Below, in pieces: positions 6,714 to 14,324 of a stretch of 14,973 bases of DNA. A program made the position numbers and the translations under genes. The DNA comes from an uncultured Phascolarctobacterium sp. Lineage in GTDB: Bacteria; Bacillota; Negativicutes; Acidaminococcales; Acidaminococcaceae. The DNA lies in NCBI GenBank assembly GCA_900552855.1, contig USBG01000031.1, forward strand, positions 1-14,973, written 5' to 3'. The notes beneath the pieces are model-generated. The model was not told the origin of the DNA. It searched no databases and was given only the letters and a program-made list of their open reading frames with translations. The first letter of the stretch is position 1, and each line of letters opens with the position of its first letter.

Positions 6714-8209
6714 GCTTTATGACCTCCAATTTGGGCATTGCGTTCGCGTCCTGTTGCTCCCTCCTCGTAGTTTAGACCACGTAGTAATGAATTTTTGCCG
6801 AAGCGTTTTTTGATATCTATAACAGTGTGCTGCAGCTTGTCCACCTTGTCACGCTTTGCTTGGACCTGTGGATCAACAGGCTCGTCAAAAAGAGATAGCT
6901 GAGTAGCAGTGGCTACATCTGTCTGATTTGCAGCAAGTGTATTATCTGCAGTAAGGCTAAAACGGCGTATTAGCAGCTGGGGCTTGACGATGCGGCGATA
7001 AAGCTCCGTCGCCTTATTAATTATTTCATTGCTTAAGGATGTGTGACCGTTTAAATGAATTGTGCCATGTGAATGCTCTGGTACCTGTCTACCATAGTGG
7101 TCAATTCTTATTTTGTCAATTTTTGACCTGGTTTCTGGTGCATCAAGATTAGAACGGTCATAGCCTATGGTAAGTACAAGCTGGTCTGTAACAAGGCTTT
7201 TGGCAGTTAGGTCAAGAGCGATGGAGTCAGCCATTTCTTTGATAACTATTTCACCCTTTTCCGTGGTGTAGGGAGTGTGCAGTACCTGTCCGCAGCAAAT
7301 GCTGTGCTTAGACGGACGATAGGCTTTTATTTGCTCTATGGTGCAGGGTTCGTAGCCCCAGGCGTGGTCAATCAAAAGCTCTGCATTAATACCAAAAAGC
7401 TTGTATAATAGCTCCTCGTTATAATAGCTGCTTTTGGACCCCGTTGAGCAAAGCGCAATATCACCCATAGTATAAAGTCCTTCCTGCTCCAGCTTTTTGG
7501 CATAGCCCTTGCCAACACGCCAAAAATCAGTTAAAGGTTGGTGCGTCCAAAGCTTTTCGCGATAAAGCTGTTCATCTAAGTAGGCTATGCGCACTCCGTT
7601 TTTATCTGCAGGCATTTTTTTTGCTACGATATCCATTGCAATCTTAGCAAGATACAGATTGGTACCAATGCCTGCAGTGGCTGTTATTCCTGTAGTAGTA
7701 TAAACATCCTTAACCATTTTTTGACATAGCTCCATAGGCGATAGTCCGTAGGTTTTAAGATAATGGGAAATATCTATAAGAACCTCGTCGATAGAGTAAA
7801 CATGGATATCCTCTGGTGCAATATATTTTAAATAGACATTAAGAATATCTGTACTATATTTAATGTAATGAGCCATACGTGGTGGTGCAATGATAAAGTC
7901 TATGGCAAGGTCCTGATTTTTTTGCAGCTCGGAAAGAATGTATGACTTTTCCGTTAAGTGTTTACCGTTTAGTTTGGCTCTGCGAAAGCTGTTTAACTGA
8001 CGCACCTTTTCGTTAACCTCAAAGAGGCGTGGCCGTCCGGGAACACCCAAAGATTTTAGGGCAGGGCTAACAGCAAGACAAATAGTTTTTTCTGTCCTGC
8101 TATTATCTGCCACAACTAAATTAGTATTCATTGGGTTGAGGTGGCGCTCTATGCATTCTACAGAGGCGTAGAAGGATTTTAGGTCAATAGCTAAGTAGAT
8201 ATGCTTCAT
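6710..8209 (-). CDS. uvrX: Y-family DNA polymerase, UvrX/UmuC-like
   Basis: A 499-aa translesion polymerase of about the usual length for the UvrX branch of Bacillota. The catalytic carboxylates are visible: D9 in AIDLKSFYASVE and D141-E142 in VYSIDEVLIDI. Y14 sits at the steric-gate position. A helix-hairpin-helix-like thumb (TDFWRVGKGYAKKLEQEGLY) and a little-finger region follow. QLSLF at about 437-441 is a textbook β-clamp binding motif. The C-terminal tail (KKRFGKNSLLRGLNYEEGAT, RERNAQIGGHKA) is characteristic of the UvrX type and shows that the gene is complete. It copies past damaged bases with low fidelity. The start is ATG 8209 with a weak GGTGAT site. A LexA box lies in its promoter, and the YolD-like gene follows with a 4-nt overlap. 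The symbol is by similarity. Confidence 0.93.
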   Translation of the reverse strand: MKHIYLAIDLKSFYASVECIERHLNPMNTNLVVADNSRTEKTICLAVSPALKSLGVPGRPRLFEVNEKVRQLNSFRRAKLNGKHLTEKSYILSELQKNQDLAIDFIIAPPRMAHYIKYSTDILNVYLKYIAPEDIHVYSIDEVLIDISHYLKTYGLSPMELCQKMVKDVYTTTGITATAGIGTNLYLAKIAMDIVAKKMPADKNGVRIAYLDEQLYREKLWTHQPLTDFWRVGKGYAKKLEQEGLYTMGDIALCSTGSKSSYYNEELLYKLFGINAELLIDHAWGYEPCTIEQIKAYRPSKHSICCGQVLHTPYTTEKGEIVIKEMADSIALDLTAKSLVTDQLVLTIGYDRSNLDAPETRSKIDKIRIDHYGRQVPEHSHGTIHLNGHTSLSNEIINKATELYRRIVKPQLLIRRFSLTADNTLAANQTDVATATQLSLFDEPVDPQVQAKRDKVDKLQHTVIDIKKRFGKNSLLRGLNYEEGATGRERNAQIGGHKA

Positions 8210-8236
8210 CTTTAATCACCAATACGTTTTAAATAT

Positions 8237-8250
8237 AGAACTTATGTTCT
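8237..8250 (-). promoter_or_regulatory. LexA (SOS) operator of the polymerase operon
   Basis: A perfect palindrome AGAAC-TTAT-GTTCT matches the Bacillota LexA/DinR consensus core GAAC-N4-GTTC. It begins 6 nt downstream of the -10 box of the polymerase promoter, so bound LexA would block initiation until DNA damage triggers its cleavage. Confidence 0.88.
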
Positions 8251-8256
8251 CGACAT

Positions 8257-8285
8257 ATTATAACACAAGCGGAAACAAAGGTAAA
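8257..8285 (-). promoter_or_regulatory. Sigma-A promoter of the polymerase-YolD operon
   Basis: On the - strand the -35 is TTTACC (8285-8280), 17 nt from a perfect TATAAT (8262-8257) with an extended -10 TGT just before it. The LexA box covers the start site region. The polymerase start codon is about 45 nt beyond the -10. Confidence 0.75.
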
Positions 8286-8362
8286 TATATGTTTGTGTTT
8301 TATCAGGGTTATTCTTGTATCAATCAATTCAATTCAATTATAAGTGTGTATAACTTCTGTGC

Positions 8363-8518
8363 GTGCTCAAGATTCAAGGATGCTATGCTGATGAAATGAC
8401 TGAACCTAAAATTGAAGTAACGGATAATGCATTTAAGATTACGCTGCCTAACGTTAATTTTGCTCCTGCAATTTTCATATCTTTATTTTTAATGCCAATT
8501 TTTATATGATATAATTTA
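8363..8518 (+). pseudogene. 3'-terminal remnant of an AlbA_2/Schlafen-type ATP-binding gene
   Basis: This stretch reads VLKIQGCYADEMTEPKIEVT, then DNAFKITLPNVNF, up to a TGA near 8516-8518. PKIEVTDNAFKITLPN is, as I recall it, the usual C-terminal end of AlbA_2-domain (Schlafen-like) ATP-binding proteins, which are frequent in mobile and defence-rich DNA. The rest of the gene is missing: upstream lie only AT-rich sequence, four TCAAT-like repeats (8320-8338) and the promoter of the polymerase operon. After the conserved part the frame drifts into hydrophobic AT-rich codons, so the true end is also lost. It is not expected to be expressed. Confidence 0.55.
8507..8515 (+). promoter_or_regulatory. 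Extended -10 promoter of the ATPase gene
   Basis: TGATATAAT (TGN plus perfect -10 hexamer) lies about 60 nt before the ATPase start. The -35 region is only T-rich, which extended -10 promoters can tolerate. Confidence 0.5.
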
Positions 8519-8575
8519 TAGAAGGTTAGGATATGAAATAATAATTGTATTTGTTAAAGGGTGGTGAATAGCAGT

Positions 8576-9814
8576 ATGAGTTACTTAATTGAGGATGTGT
8601 TTAGTCCACGTTCATTTCCTCAAAATACGTATATTTATCGAAAGACGGATAGCGGAGAGAGTGTAGATGCTAGATTAAAAAGAGCATTAGCAATGAAGGG
8701 TAACCTTATTTTTGTCTCTGGTGCATCTAAATCAGGTAAAACCGTATTGTGCCATAATGTTATTGCTGAAGATAAATATGTTGGTTTAAGTGGTAATCAG
8801 ATTGGCTCCAAAGAAGATTTTTGGAATCACCTAGCAGAACAGATACCATTGTCAGCTTCTATTGTTACTACATCTTCCGAGCAGACCAGCAATGCTAGTG
8901 GTAATAATATGGGTGTAAACGTCAACTTAGGTGTTTTGGCTATTCATGCAGGTGCAAATAGCAATTAGGGAGAAGTTGCCAACACTCAAATAGCATTATC
9001 AAAATCAAGAACAGAACGCCAAATTATACGCTACCTTATTGATAATAATAAGGTCCTTATTATAGATGATTTCCATTATGTTGCCAAAGATGTGCAGATG
9101 TATATTGCAAGAACTTTGAATACAGAGCTGTTTAATGGTTTAAAGGCTGTTATTATATCTTTGCCCCACAGAAGTGATGAGGCTATAATCTGTAATCCGG
9201 ACTTAATAGAAAGAACGACTTCAATCGAAATTCCTCCTTGGGAAAAAGCCGAGCTAAAGGAGATAGCGGTAAAAGGTTTTAATTTACTGAAGCTTGATAT
9301 CTCGGACGATGATGTTGAATTACTGGCCAGGGAAAGTATAACATCTCCACAGTTGATGCAGGATAATTGTTTTAATCTTGCATTTGCTGCTGTTAACAAT
9401 CATTTGAGTATCAATAGCGGACTTGTACAGAGTGCTTTTAGAGAGACTGCAAGTAATTACTCTCATTATGAGCGTATTGTAAAAAATATAACTTTAGGTC
9501 CATTACAGGGAAGAGGCAGAAGAAAGCTCTATAAGTTGCAAGACTCTAGCGTGGATATTTATAATTTGCTGCTTTTAGCGCTTAAAGCATATCCACCTGT
9601 AGTGTCATTAGACATAGCAGAATTAAAGCAACGTACTAGTGTATTGCTTATGGGGAACCAACAGCTTTCTAGCTCTGTTATCTCTGCTACGATAAATAAA
9701 ATCATCAGACTTGTAAGAGACGTTATGCCCGATTTAGATGCTTTTGAATACAGCAACCAATGCCTCTATATTTTGGACCCATTCCTATTATTTTATCTGA
9801 GATGGAAAATTTAA
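8576..9814 (+). pseudogene. P-loop (AAA/STAND-like) ATPase gene interrupted by an in-frame amber codon
   Basis: A single frame of 412 coding positions broken only by TAG at 8966-8968 (codon 131). Before it are MSYLIEDVFSPRSFPQNTYI, an R-rich helix and Walker A GASKSGKT (residues 49-56). After it are QIIRYLIDNNKVLIIDDFHY, a clear Walker B (D164-D165), a sensor-like strand (LKAVIISLPHRSDEA), a helical lid and a C-terminal winged-helix-like part ending DPFLLFYLRWKI, close to the normal end of related proteins. No frameshift is seen, so the loss is recent, an error, or suppressed. The upstream piece alone has only Walker A. The start may also be GTG 8561 or 8564. Stand-alone ATPases of this kind occur in accessory regions and some are linked to defence; the role here is not known. 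Confidence 0.78.
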
Positions 9815-9839
9815 AAACTAAAATTAGTAACAGGTATGA

Positions 9840-9863
9840 TGTGTCACCTTAAAGTTAGACTTT
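9840..9863 (+). repeat. Possible IS3-family terminal remnant
   Basis: TGTGTCACCTTAAAGTTAGA followed by CTTT has the TG start and AAAGTTAGA core seen at ends of IS150-group elements and in the palindrome at 6148-6201. It lies between the ATPase stop and a terminator. No transposase or second end is nearby, so this is only a resemblance. Confidence 0.3.
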
Positions 9864-9865
9864 CA

Positions 9866-9897
9866 CGAGACGACTTCGGTCGTCTCGTTTTTCTTTA
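9866..9897 (+). terminator. Strong Rho-independent terminator with UUCG loop
   Basis: A perfect 9-bp GC-rich stem (CGAGACGAC / GTCGTCTCG, 9866-9874 and 9879-9887) with a TTCG tetraloop is followed by TTTTTCTTT. It ends transcription after the ATPase gene. The following 250 bases to 10144 contain an 8-G run at 10064-10071 and no gene I can support. Confidence 0.93.
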
Positions 9898-10144
9898 TGC
9901 ATAAATAGGATACGTTTCTTTGTTGAAGGTTTAGAAGAAAGCAGGCAAATTAAAAATGGTTTTTAAATTGTATCAACTGAAACACTGTTTATTTTTGAAA
10001 GGTGAAATAAATGTGAAATGCATATAACAGCAGGAAATTTTATCGTCTGGTAGAAATGTATGCGGGGGGGGAGATATTTGTTGTTTAAACATTAAGATTT
10101 TCTCGGAACCAAGATGTAATATAAACTCATTGGGAGGGATATTT

Positions 10145-10362
10145 ATGAGCTTAAAATATAAATGCCCGGAATGTGGAACTCCGTTAGGCTTTGAAGGATT
10201 GTGCAGGACTGGGAATATAGAGAATGTCCTGAATGTAGAAAAAAGATGAAGTATCTTGCTCAAATTCATTGGGATACGATTATGGATTGTGCTGAAGGAA
10301 CCTTATATGTTGAAATTTGTCCGGAGTGTAGGATAATCACCATGTTTCATCAGCAGACCTAA
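10145..10362 (+). pseudogene. Small zinc-ribbon gene broken by one frameshift
   Basis: From ATG 10145, preceded by GGGAGGG, the frame reads MSLKYKCPECGTPLGFEGLC and then becomes nonsense, stopping after 34 codons. From about 10207 the next frame continues sensibly: WEYRECPECRKKMKYLAQIH, then WDTIMDCAEGTLYVEICPEC and RIITMFHQQT to TAA at 10360-10362. Joined by restoring one base (for example a G in the AGGAC stretch near 10203), the result is a 72-aa protein with three CPEC cysteine pairs, a zinc-ribbon design. It stands immediately upstream of the Imm17 gene, 14 nt away, so it was the first gene of that operon or its leader. It could be a genuine mutation or an assembly error. The function of the intact form is unknown. 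Confidence 0.7.
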
Positions 10363-10376
10363 AAGGAGAAGCCTGT

Positions 10377-10607
10377 ATGGATAATATGATTACAGTATTT
10401 ATACAAGAAAATAGAATTCTTATCACACTAGTAATGGGTATTGTGGTTTTAATAGGTAGCATAATGAATTGGAACTGGCTTTGTGACCCAACTGGAGCCC
10501 CAGACTCTCAGCTTTATGGCAGAGGCTCTAGAAGAATAATTTTTTTAGCAGCAGGAGCCATCTTGATCGTGGTTAGTATTTGGGAGTTTGTATTGGGATG
10601 TAAATAA
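10377..10607 (+). CDS. Imm17-type two-helix membrane immunity protein
   Basis: A 76-aa protein with two membrane segments, about residues 14-34 (ILITLVMGIVVLIGSIMNW) and 53-72 (IIFLAAGAILIVVSIW). Between them is a short conserved loop NWNWLCDPTGAPDSQLYGRG with SRR. This loop and layout match the Imm17 family of immunity proteins found in poly-immunity and polymorphic toxin loci. It would sit in the inner membrane and neutralise an incoming toxin whose identity cannot be read here. AAAAGGAG lies about 8 nt before the ATG. The DUF4274 gene starts 13 nt after the stop, so co-transcription is very likely. Confidence 0.78.
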   Translation: MDNMITVFIQENRILITLVMGIVVLIGSIMNWNWLCDPTGAPDSQLYGRGSRRIIFLAAGAILIVVSIWEFVLGCK

Positions 10608-10620
10608 GGAGGAATACAGC

Positions 10621-11211
10621 ATGTTAAAAGTAGAAGATATTTTAAGAGAAGACTTTGATTGGGAAAATGTAGAAATTGATGAAGATGAATTTGATGCATT
10701 AGAAACTGAATTGATTATAGATTATTTGAAGAAACACTCTCCAGAAGAAAGACAGCTTTTGGCAATAGACTGGAATTTTGATAATTCTAAAGATGTTATC
10801 AAATGGATAGTAGAGCAGCCTGACACTGATAAAGGAACAGCTTTATTTTTATATTGGTATATGAATCCTCAATTTTTTAAGAAATATAAAGATAGAGAAG
10901 AGTGTGAAGAGGAGGATAGTTGGGCTTTAGAAGATTTTGATATTGTAGAAACTATTGAAAAAAATTATCTTTCTGGATTCTATAAAAATCAAAAGTATGC
11001 TTTTGACCCTAAAAATGACCCATATAATTCTGATTATGATTGGACAGACGAAGTTAATGATGATGAAATGAAAAGAGCTATTCCTGAAGAGATGTACGCT
11101 GCTTTAGAGGGAGAAGTTTTGGAGAGTCCAAATTGGGAAGAAGGGATTCCTGATGAAGTTACAGCTGTACTCGATAAGCTTTATGAAGTTGGAGGAGCAA
11201 GCTTCAGATAA
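10621..11211 (+). CDS. DUF4274-domain protein, probable immunity protein
   Basis: A 196-aa very acidic cytoplasmic protein. Residues about 35-85 carry the DUF4274 pattern: EERQLLAIDWNFDNSKDVIK, then WIVEQPDTDKGTALFLYWYM and NP. DUF4274 is a small helical domain common among predicted immunity proteins of polymorphic toxin systems. The rest is rich in D/E and W/Y (SDYDWTDEVNDDEMKRAIPE), as expected for proteins that mask basic nuclease surfaces, though this is inference. The start at 10621 has AAGGAGG 8 nt upstream; an earlier in-frame start inside the Imm17 gene is not needed. Base composition is clearly AT-rich. The DUF2262 gene follows after 54 nt. Confidence 0.75.
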   Translation: MLKVEDILREDFDWENVEIDEDEFDALETELIIDYLKKHSPEERQLLAIDWNFDNSKDVIKWIVEQPDTDKGTALFLYWYMNPQFFKKYKDREECEEEDSWALEDFDIVETIEKNYLSGFYKNQKYAFDPKNDPYNSDYDWTDEVNDDEMKRAIPEEMYAALEGEVLESPNWEEGIPDEVTAVLDKLYEVGGASFR

Positions 11212-11265
11212 GTTTGCCAAGCCTGTTTCCGCAGTGCTGAAACTTCTTTAAAGGAGGATACACCT

Positions 11266-12108
11266 ATGTTTGAAGCATTCTATGAGATGTACGAGTCCGA
11301 GGAGCGGGAAGTAGTAGCTTTAATCCGCAATTGCATCGGAGGAGGATATAACAATAAGGGAAACTTTTGGGAAATGACTGTTGTGACACTGGGTATGGTG
11401 TTTTGTGACACAGGAGAGCTCGATATTAAAGAAGGAAGAATGGAATGGCCTGTTACAGATGAAGAACGAAATGGTGAAAAGGGTTGGGGCAGATTTGGCA
11501 GAGAACAAATTTGTCGAGTAAAGGTTAGAAGGCTGTTAGAGGAATATGTACCACCTCACACTACTCCAGAAAAATTCAATTGTTGGGCTATTACTGAGGT
11601 GATGGAAGAAGCTGTAGTTTGTCCAGAACTGCAGAATGTTTTGGACGAATATAATAAACCTGTAGTTATTGAAGACAAGGTATTGGGTACTTTAACCTTA
11701 AACAGAGATCTTGATATGTTTGAGGCAAGTATCATTTGGAATGGTAGTGATATTTCTCTTATGCTGGAGGTTAATTCTGAAAGCAAGTCTTCATGGAGTC
11801 GTGCTCGTACAGCGGCTAAGAAGCTATTTACAGAGCAGCAGGCTTGGGATAAGAGTATGCGTGAATTTGCAGCTAAAAATCTTACTGCACTAGCTAACGA
11901 ATGGCTTGCGGATGATGATGAAAAGAAAGATGCAGAACCGATTACAGAAAATGTCTTTGCACAGCGTATTACACTTTCAGAGTTATCTGTTACATCTGGT
12001 GGTAGCTTTACTGCTTATTACAATGACGACGATATGTTTTGGGGACACGCAGTTGAGGTTGGCGGTTCTTTAAAGAAAGGCATTACCTATACTAATATTA
12101 CAGGATGA
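11266..12108 (+). CDS. DUF2262-domain protein with its usual N-terminal partner domain
   Basis: A 280-aa soluble protein. Residues about 140-280 are a DUF2262 domain: LGTLTLNRDLDMFEASIIWN, a strand-rich core (DISLMLEVNSESKSSWSRA), the helix WDKSMREFAAKNLTALANEW, and the ending DDDMFWGHAVEVGGSLKKG. The first 130 residues form a separate module with RNCIGGGYNNKGNFWEMTVV and WGRFGREQICRVKVRRL, which occurs ahead of DUF2262 in other proteins. DUF2262 is uncharacterised and often lies among immunity genes and other stress or toxin-related accessory genes. AAAGGAGGA lies about 7 nt before the ATG. Codons are less AT-biased than those of the DUF4274 and YwqG genes, hinting at separate acquisition. 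The next gene starts 36 nt after the stop. Confidence 0.78.
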   Translation: MFEAFYEMYESEEREVVALIRNCIGGGYNNKGNFWEMTVVTLGMVFCDTGELDIKEGRMEWPVTDEERNGEKGWGRFGREQICRVKVRRLLEEYVPPHTTPEKFNCWAITEVMEEAVVCPELQNVLDEYNKPVVIEDKVLGTLTLNRDLDMFEASIIWNGSDISLMLEVNSESKSSWSRARTAAKKLFTEQQAWDKSMREFAAKNLTALANEWLADDDEKKDAEPITENVFAQRITLSELSVTSGGSFTAYYNDDDMFWGHAVEVGGSLKKGITYTNITG

Positions 12109-12144
12109 GCTGGTGAGATTTTAAGCTCCAAAAGGAGGATAATT

Positions 12145-13299
12145 ATGAGTTATGATTTAATGGCATTTGAGATTTCTAAAGCACCAAAAGAGAAAGAAGA
12201 TTTTTTAAAATGGTATGATAAACAATCAGAATGGGAAGAAAATCATGATTATGATGATATCAATGTGTCATCCGAAAAACTTCAAAATTTCTATAAAGAA
12301 ATGATAAAAACTTTTCCACCTATGAATGGAGCAGATTGTCCAAGTGATGAGGAAATAGAAAATAATCCTGAACTAGAAGATTATTTAACAGATTATTGTA
12401 TAGGTTACGATGTAATATACATTGCTTTTTCTTGGAGTAAAGATGAGGAAGCCTATAACTTAATGAAAAAGCTTTGTAAAAAATATCAAGTTGGATTCTT
12501 TGATGTAAGTGGAGATGGAGATGTTTTCTATTGGAATGAAGATGAAAAGAATATAGATAAAAAAGAAAATAATAATTGGCAGGCGATGTATGAGGAGAAC
12601 AAAGAAAAATTTAGATGCAAAGTAGATTTAGAAAGCTACTTTACGCAAAATAAGATAGGCGAAATGGCTGTAGACACCATAGAGATTGGCGATGTAAGCC
12701 TGCCAACTGGTGAAATTTTAGCTTGTGATCCGTTGGTTGAGCTGGGTGAAGCCAAAGCATATATTCAAAAAACTCCAGTAGGTAAATATCCTGTAAGGAT
12801 TGCGGTAGTACCAAGCGAAGATTATGGAGATAGATATGCTTGCGTTAAGGTTGAATTTAGCAAGAATACCCCAGTGGTTTATGAATTAGCAGTAACCGGC
12901 GAAGAAGAAAAAATGGACGAGGCTGCTGAAGATGAATATTATGGCTTTGGTGTAGATGCAGGAATGGGCTGCGTAGCTGATAAAAAATCTCAGGATGAAT
13001 ACATCAAATATTGGAACAAACTAGAGGAGGATGGCGAAGCCGACAATCCCTATGATGATATATTTGAAGAGCTGTTGTCAGAAAGTGCAAAGCAATTTCC
13101 CAAATATCAAAGAACAGGTGGCGATTGGGCTAATTGGACAATTCCAGGCACTGAGCTAAATATTCCTATCTTTGCTTCTGGCTGGGGAGATGGCTATTAT
13201 CCTTGCTATTTTGGTTATGATGAAAAAGGAGAGCTTTGCGGCTTTTATATTCTCTTTATAGATATTGAAAAAGAGTATTCTGACGAAGAAGAGGAATAA
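12145..13299 (+). CDS. Two-module protein: uncharacterised N-terminal domain fused to DUF4241
   Basis: A 384-aa acidic cytoplasmic protein with two parts. Residues 1 to about 140 start MSYDLMAFEISKAPKEKEDF and contain IKTFPPMNG, YDVIYIAFSWSKDEEAYNLM and VGFFDVSGDGDVFYW, a pattern seen in uncharacterised proteins among immunity genes. From about 144 to the end is a DUF4241 domain: SYFTQNKIG, IGDVSLPTGEILACDPLVEL, TPVGKYPVRIAVV, YYGFGVDAGMGCVAD and FASGWGDGYYPCYFGYDEKG. The N-terminal part is richer in A (AAA, GAA, AAT codons) than the second, which suggests two modules of different origin were joined. Stacked immunity modules in one chain are known from poly-immunity proteins. AAAGGAGG lies about 8 nt upstream. 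The stop is 2 nt before the next gene's ATG. Confidence 0.78.
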   Translation: MSYDLMAFEISKAPKEKEDFLKWYDKQSEWEENHDYDDINVSSEKLQNFYKEMIKTFPPMNGADCPSDEEIENNPELEDYLTDYCIGYDVIYIAFSWSKDEEAYNLMKKLCKKYQVGFFDVSGDGDVFYWNEDEKNIDKKENNNWQAMYEENKEKFRCKVDLESYFTQNKIGEMAVDTIEIGDVSLPTGEILACDPLVELGEAKAYIQKTPVGKYPVRIAVVPSEDYGDRYACVKVEFSKNTPVVYELAVTGEEEKMDEAAEDEYYGFGVDAGMGCVADKKSQDEYIKYWNKLEEDGEADNPYDDIFEELLSESAKQFPKYQRTGGDWANWTIPGTELNIPIFASGWGDGYYPCYFGYDEKGELCGFYILFIDIEKEYSDEEEE

Positions 13300-13301
13300 T
13301 T

Positions 13302-14165
13302 ATGTTAGATAAAGATATGCTTGAAGTTTCAAAAAGAAATGCAATTTTAATAAATTATTCTGAAGATGAAAATAAAGAAAAATTACCCAAAGGAAGCTCA
13401 AAGATTGGTGGAAAACCTGATTTACCAAAGGATTTTCAATGGTTTTACTTTAAAGGGGAGGATTATAAAAATAGAGTTGAAAACAGACCGCTTTCATTTT
13501 TAATGCAGATTAATTGTGAAGAAGTCCATAAATATGATAAAGAAAGCCTTTTACCTGAAAAAGGAATGTTATATTTTTTCTATGAGTTGTTGAGTATGTC
13601 TTGGGGATTTTCTCCACAAGACAGAGGAAGTGCAAAAGTTTTCTATTATGATGGAGAAATAGAAGATTTGGTTTCTGCTGATTTCCCTAAAGATATGGAA
13701 AAGGATTGTATAATTCCCGAATCTAAAATAGATTTTGAAAACATGAATGACTATCCTATTGATTTCTTTGATTATTATGACCCTGATGATAGTGATGAAG
13801 ATATGGATAGAAAAGAAAAGGAGTTTGCAAAAGAATTAGATGAATTGGGATATAAATCTGATACTACAAAACTTTTAGGACACCCAGAATTTATTCAAGG
13901 AGATTGTTGGGAAGAATGTGAGGGAGTGTCTAGAAAAAATATTTATTATGGTTCTGCTCCTATAAAATATGGCAGTGATGAAGTTAAAAAATCTATAAAA
14001 GAAAATGCCAAAGATTGGATTTTGCTTATGCAAGTAAGTGAATTGGAAATTGGAGATTATGGATTATATTTTGGAGATAGCGGAAAAATATATTTTAACA
14101 TCAGAAAAGAAGATTTAAAGAATAAGAACTTTGATGATGTTTGGTTAATTCTTCAATGCTATTAA
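13302..14165 (+). CDS. YwqG-like DUF1963 protein
   Basis: A 287-aa protein of the YwqG/DUF1963 family, full length. Landmarks are SKIGGKPDLPKDFQWFYF near residue 33, LSFLMQINCEEV, LLPEKGMLYFFYE, the mid-protein helix-rich acidic part with LLGHPEFIQGDCWEEC, and the ending WILLMQVSELEIGDYGLYFG, DSGKIYFNIRKEDL. The family is uncharacterised biochemically, is found in many Bacillota near toxin and immunity genes, and is listed among predicted immunity families. Start ATG 13302 is 2 nt after the previous stop, and its ribosome site (GAAGAGGAA) lies in the end of the DUF4241 gene, so translation is probably coupled. The gene is strongly AT-rich. A weak A/T-rich hairpin follows it. Confidence 0.85.
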   Translation: MLDKDMLEVSKRNAILINYSEDENKEKLPKGSSKIGGKPDLPKDFQWFYFKGEDYKNRVENRPLSFLMQINCEEVHKYDKESLLPEKGMLYFFYELLSMSWGFSPQDRGSAKVFYYDGEIEDLVSADFPKDMEKDCIIPESKIDFENMNDYPIDFFDYYDPDDSDEDMDRKEKEFAKELDELGYKSDTTKLLGHPEFIQGDCWEECEGVSRKNIYYGSAPIKYGSDEVKKSIKENAKDWILLMQVSELEIGDYGLYFGDSGKIYFNIRKEDLKNKNFDDVWLILQCY

Positions 14166-14225
14166 GTGAAGGTGGTTTTTAGAAAAGATTTTTTGAACAG
14201 AAAAATAGCAAAGTTAGTCAAATTT

Positions 14226-14264
14226 GTCTATCTAAAAAAATAGATTTTTGCTTTTTTAAGATAG
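14226..14264 (+). terminator. Possible weak terminator after the YwqG-like gene
   Basis: CTATCTAAAAAAA pairs imperfectly with TTTTTTAAGATAG across a short loop. The stem is A/T-rich and lacks a clean T run, so this is uncertain; it may only slow transcription. Confidence 0.3.
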
Positions 14265-14324
14265 ATAATAATAGGCAGTTAAATATGTACGAAGTATTTA
14301 ATCTGTTGGAGGATAGCGGAGAAA

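Noticed and set aside
6418..6813. 131-codon frame on + opposite the YolD-like gene
   Set aside because: It is antisense to two clearly recognised genes on the - strand; its protein is cysteine/serine-rich shadow sequence.
8320..8338. Short TCAAT tandem repeat
   Set aside because: About four imperfect 5-bp units only; too short to call an iteron or phase-variable repeat.
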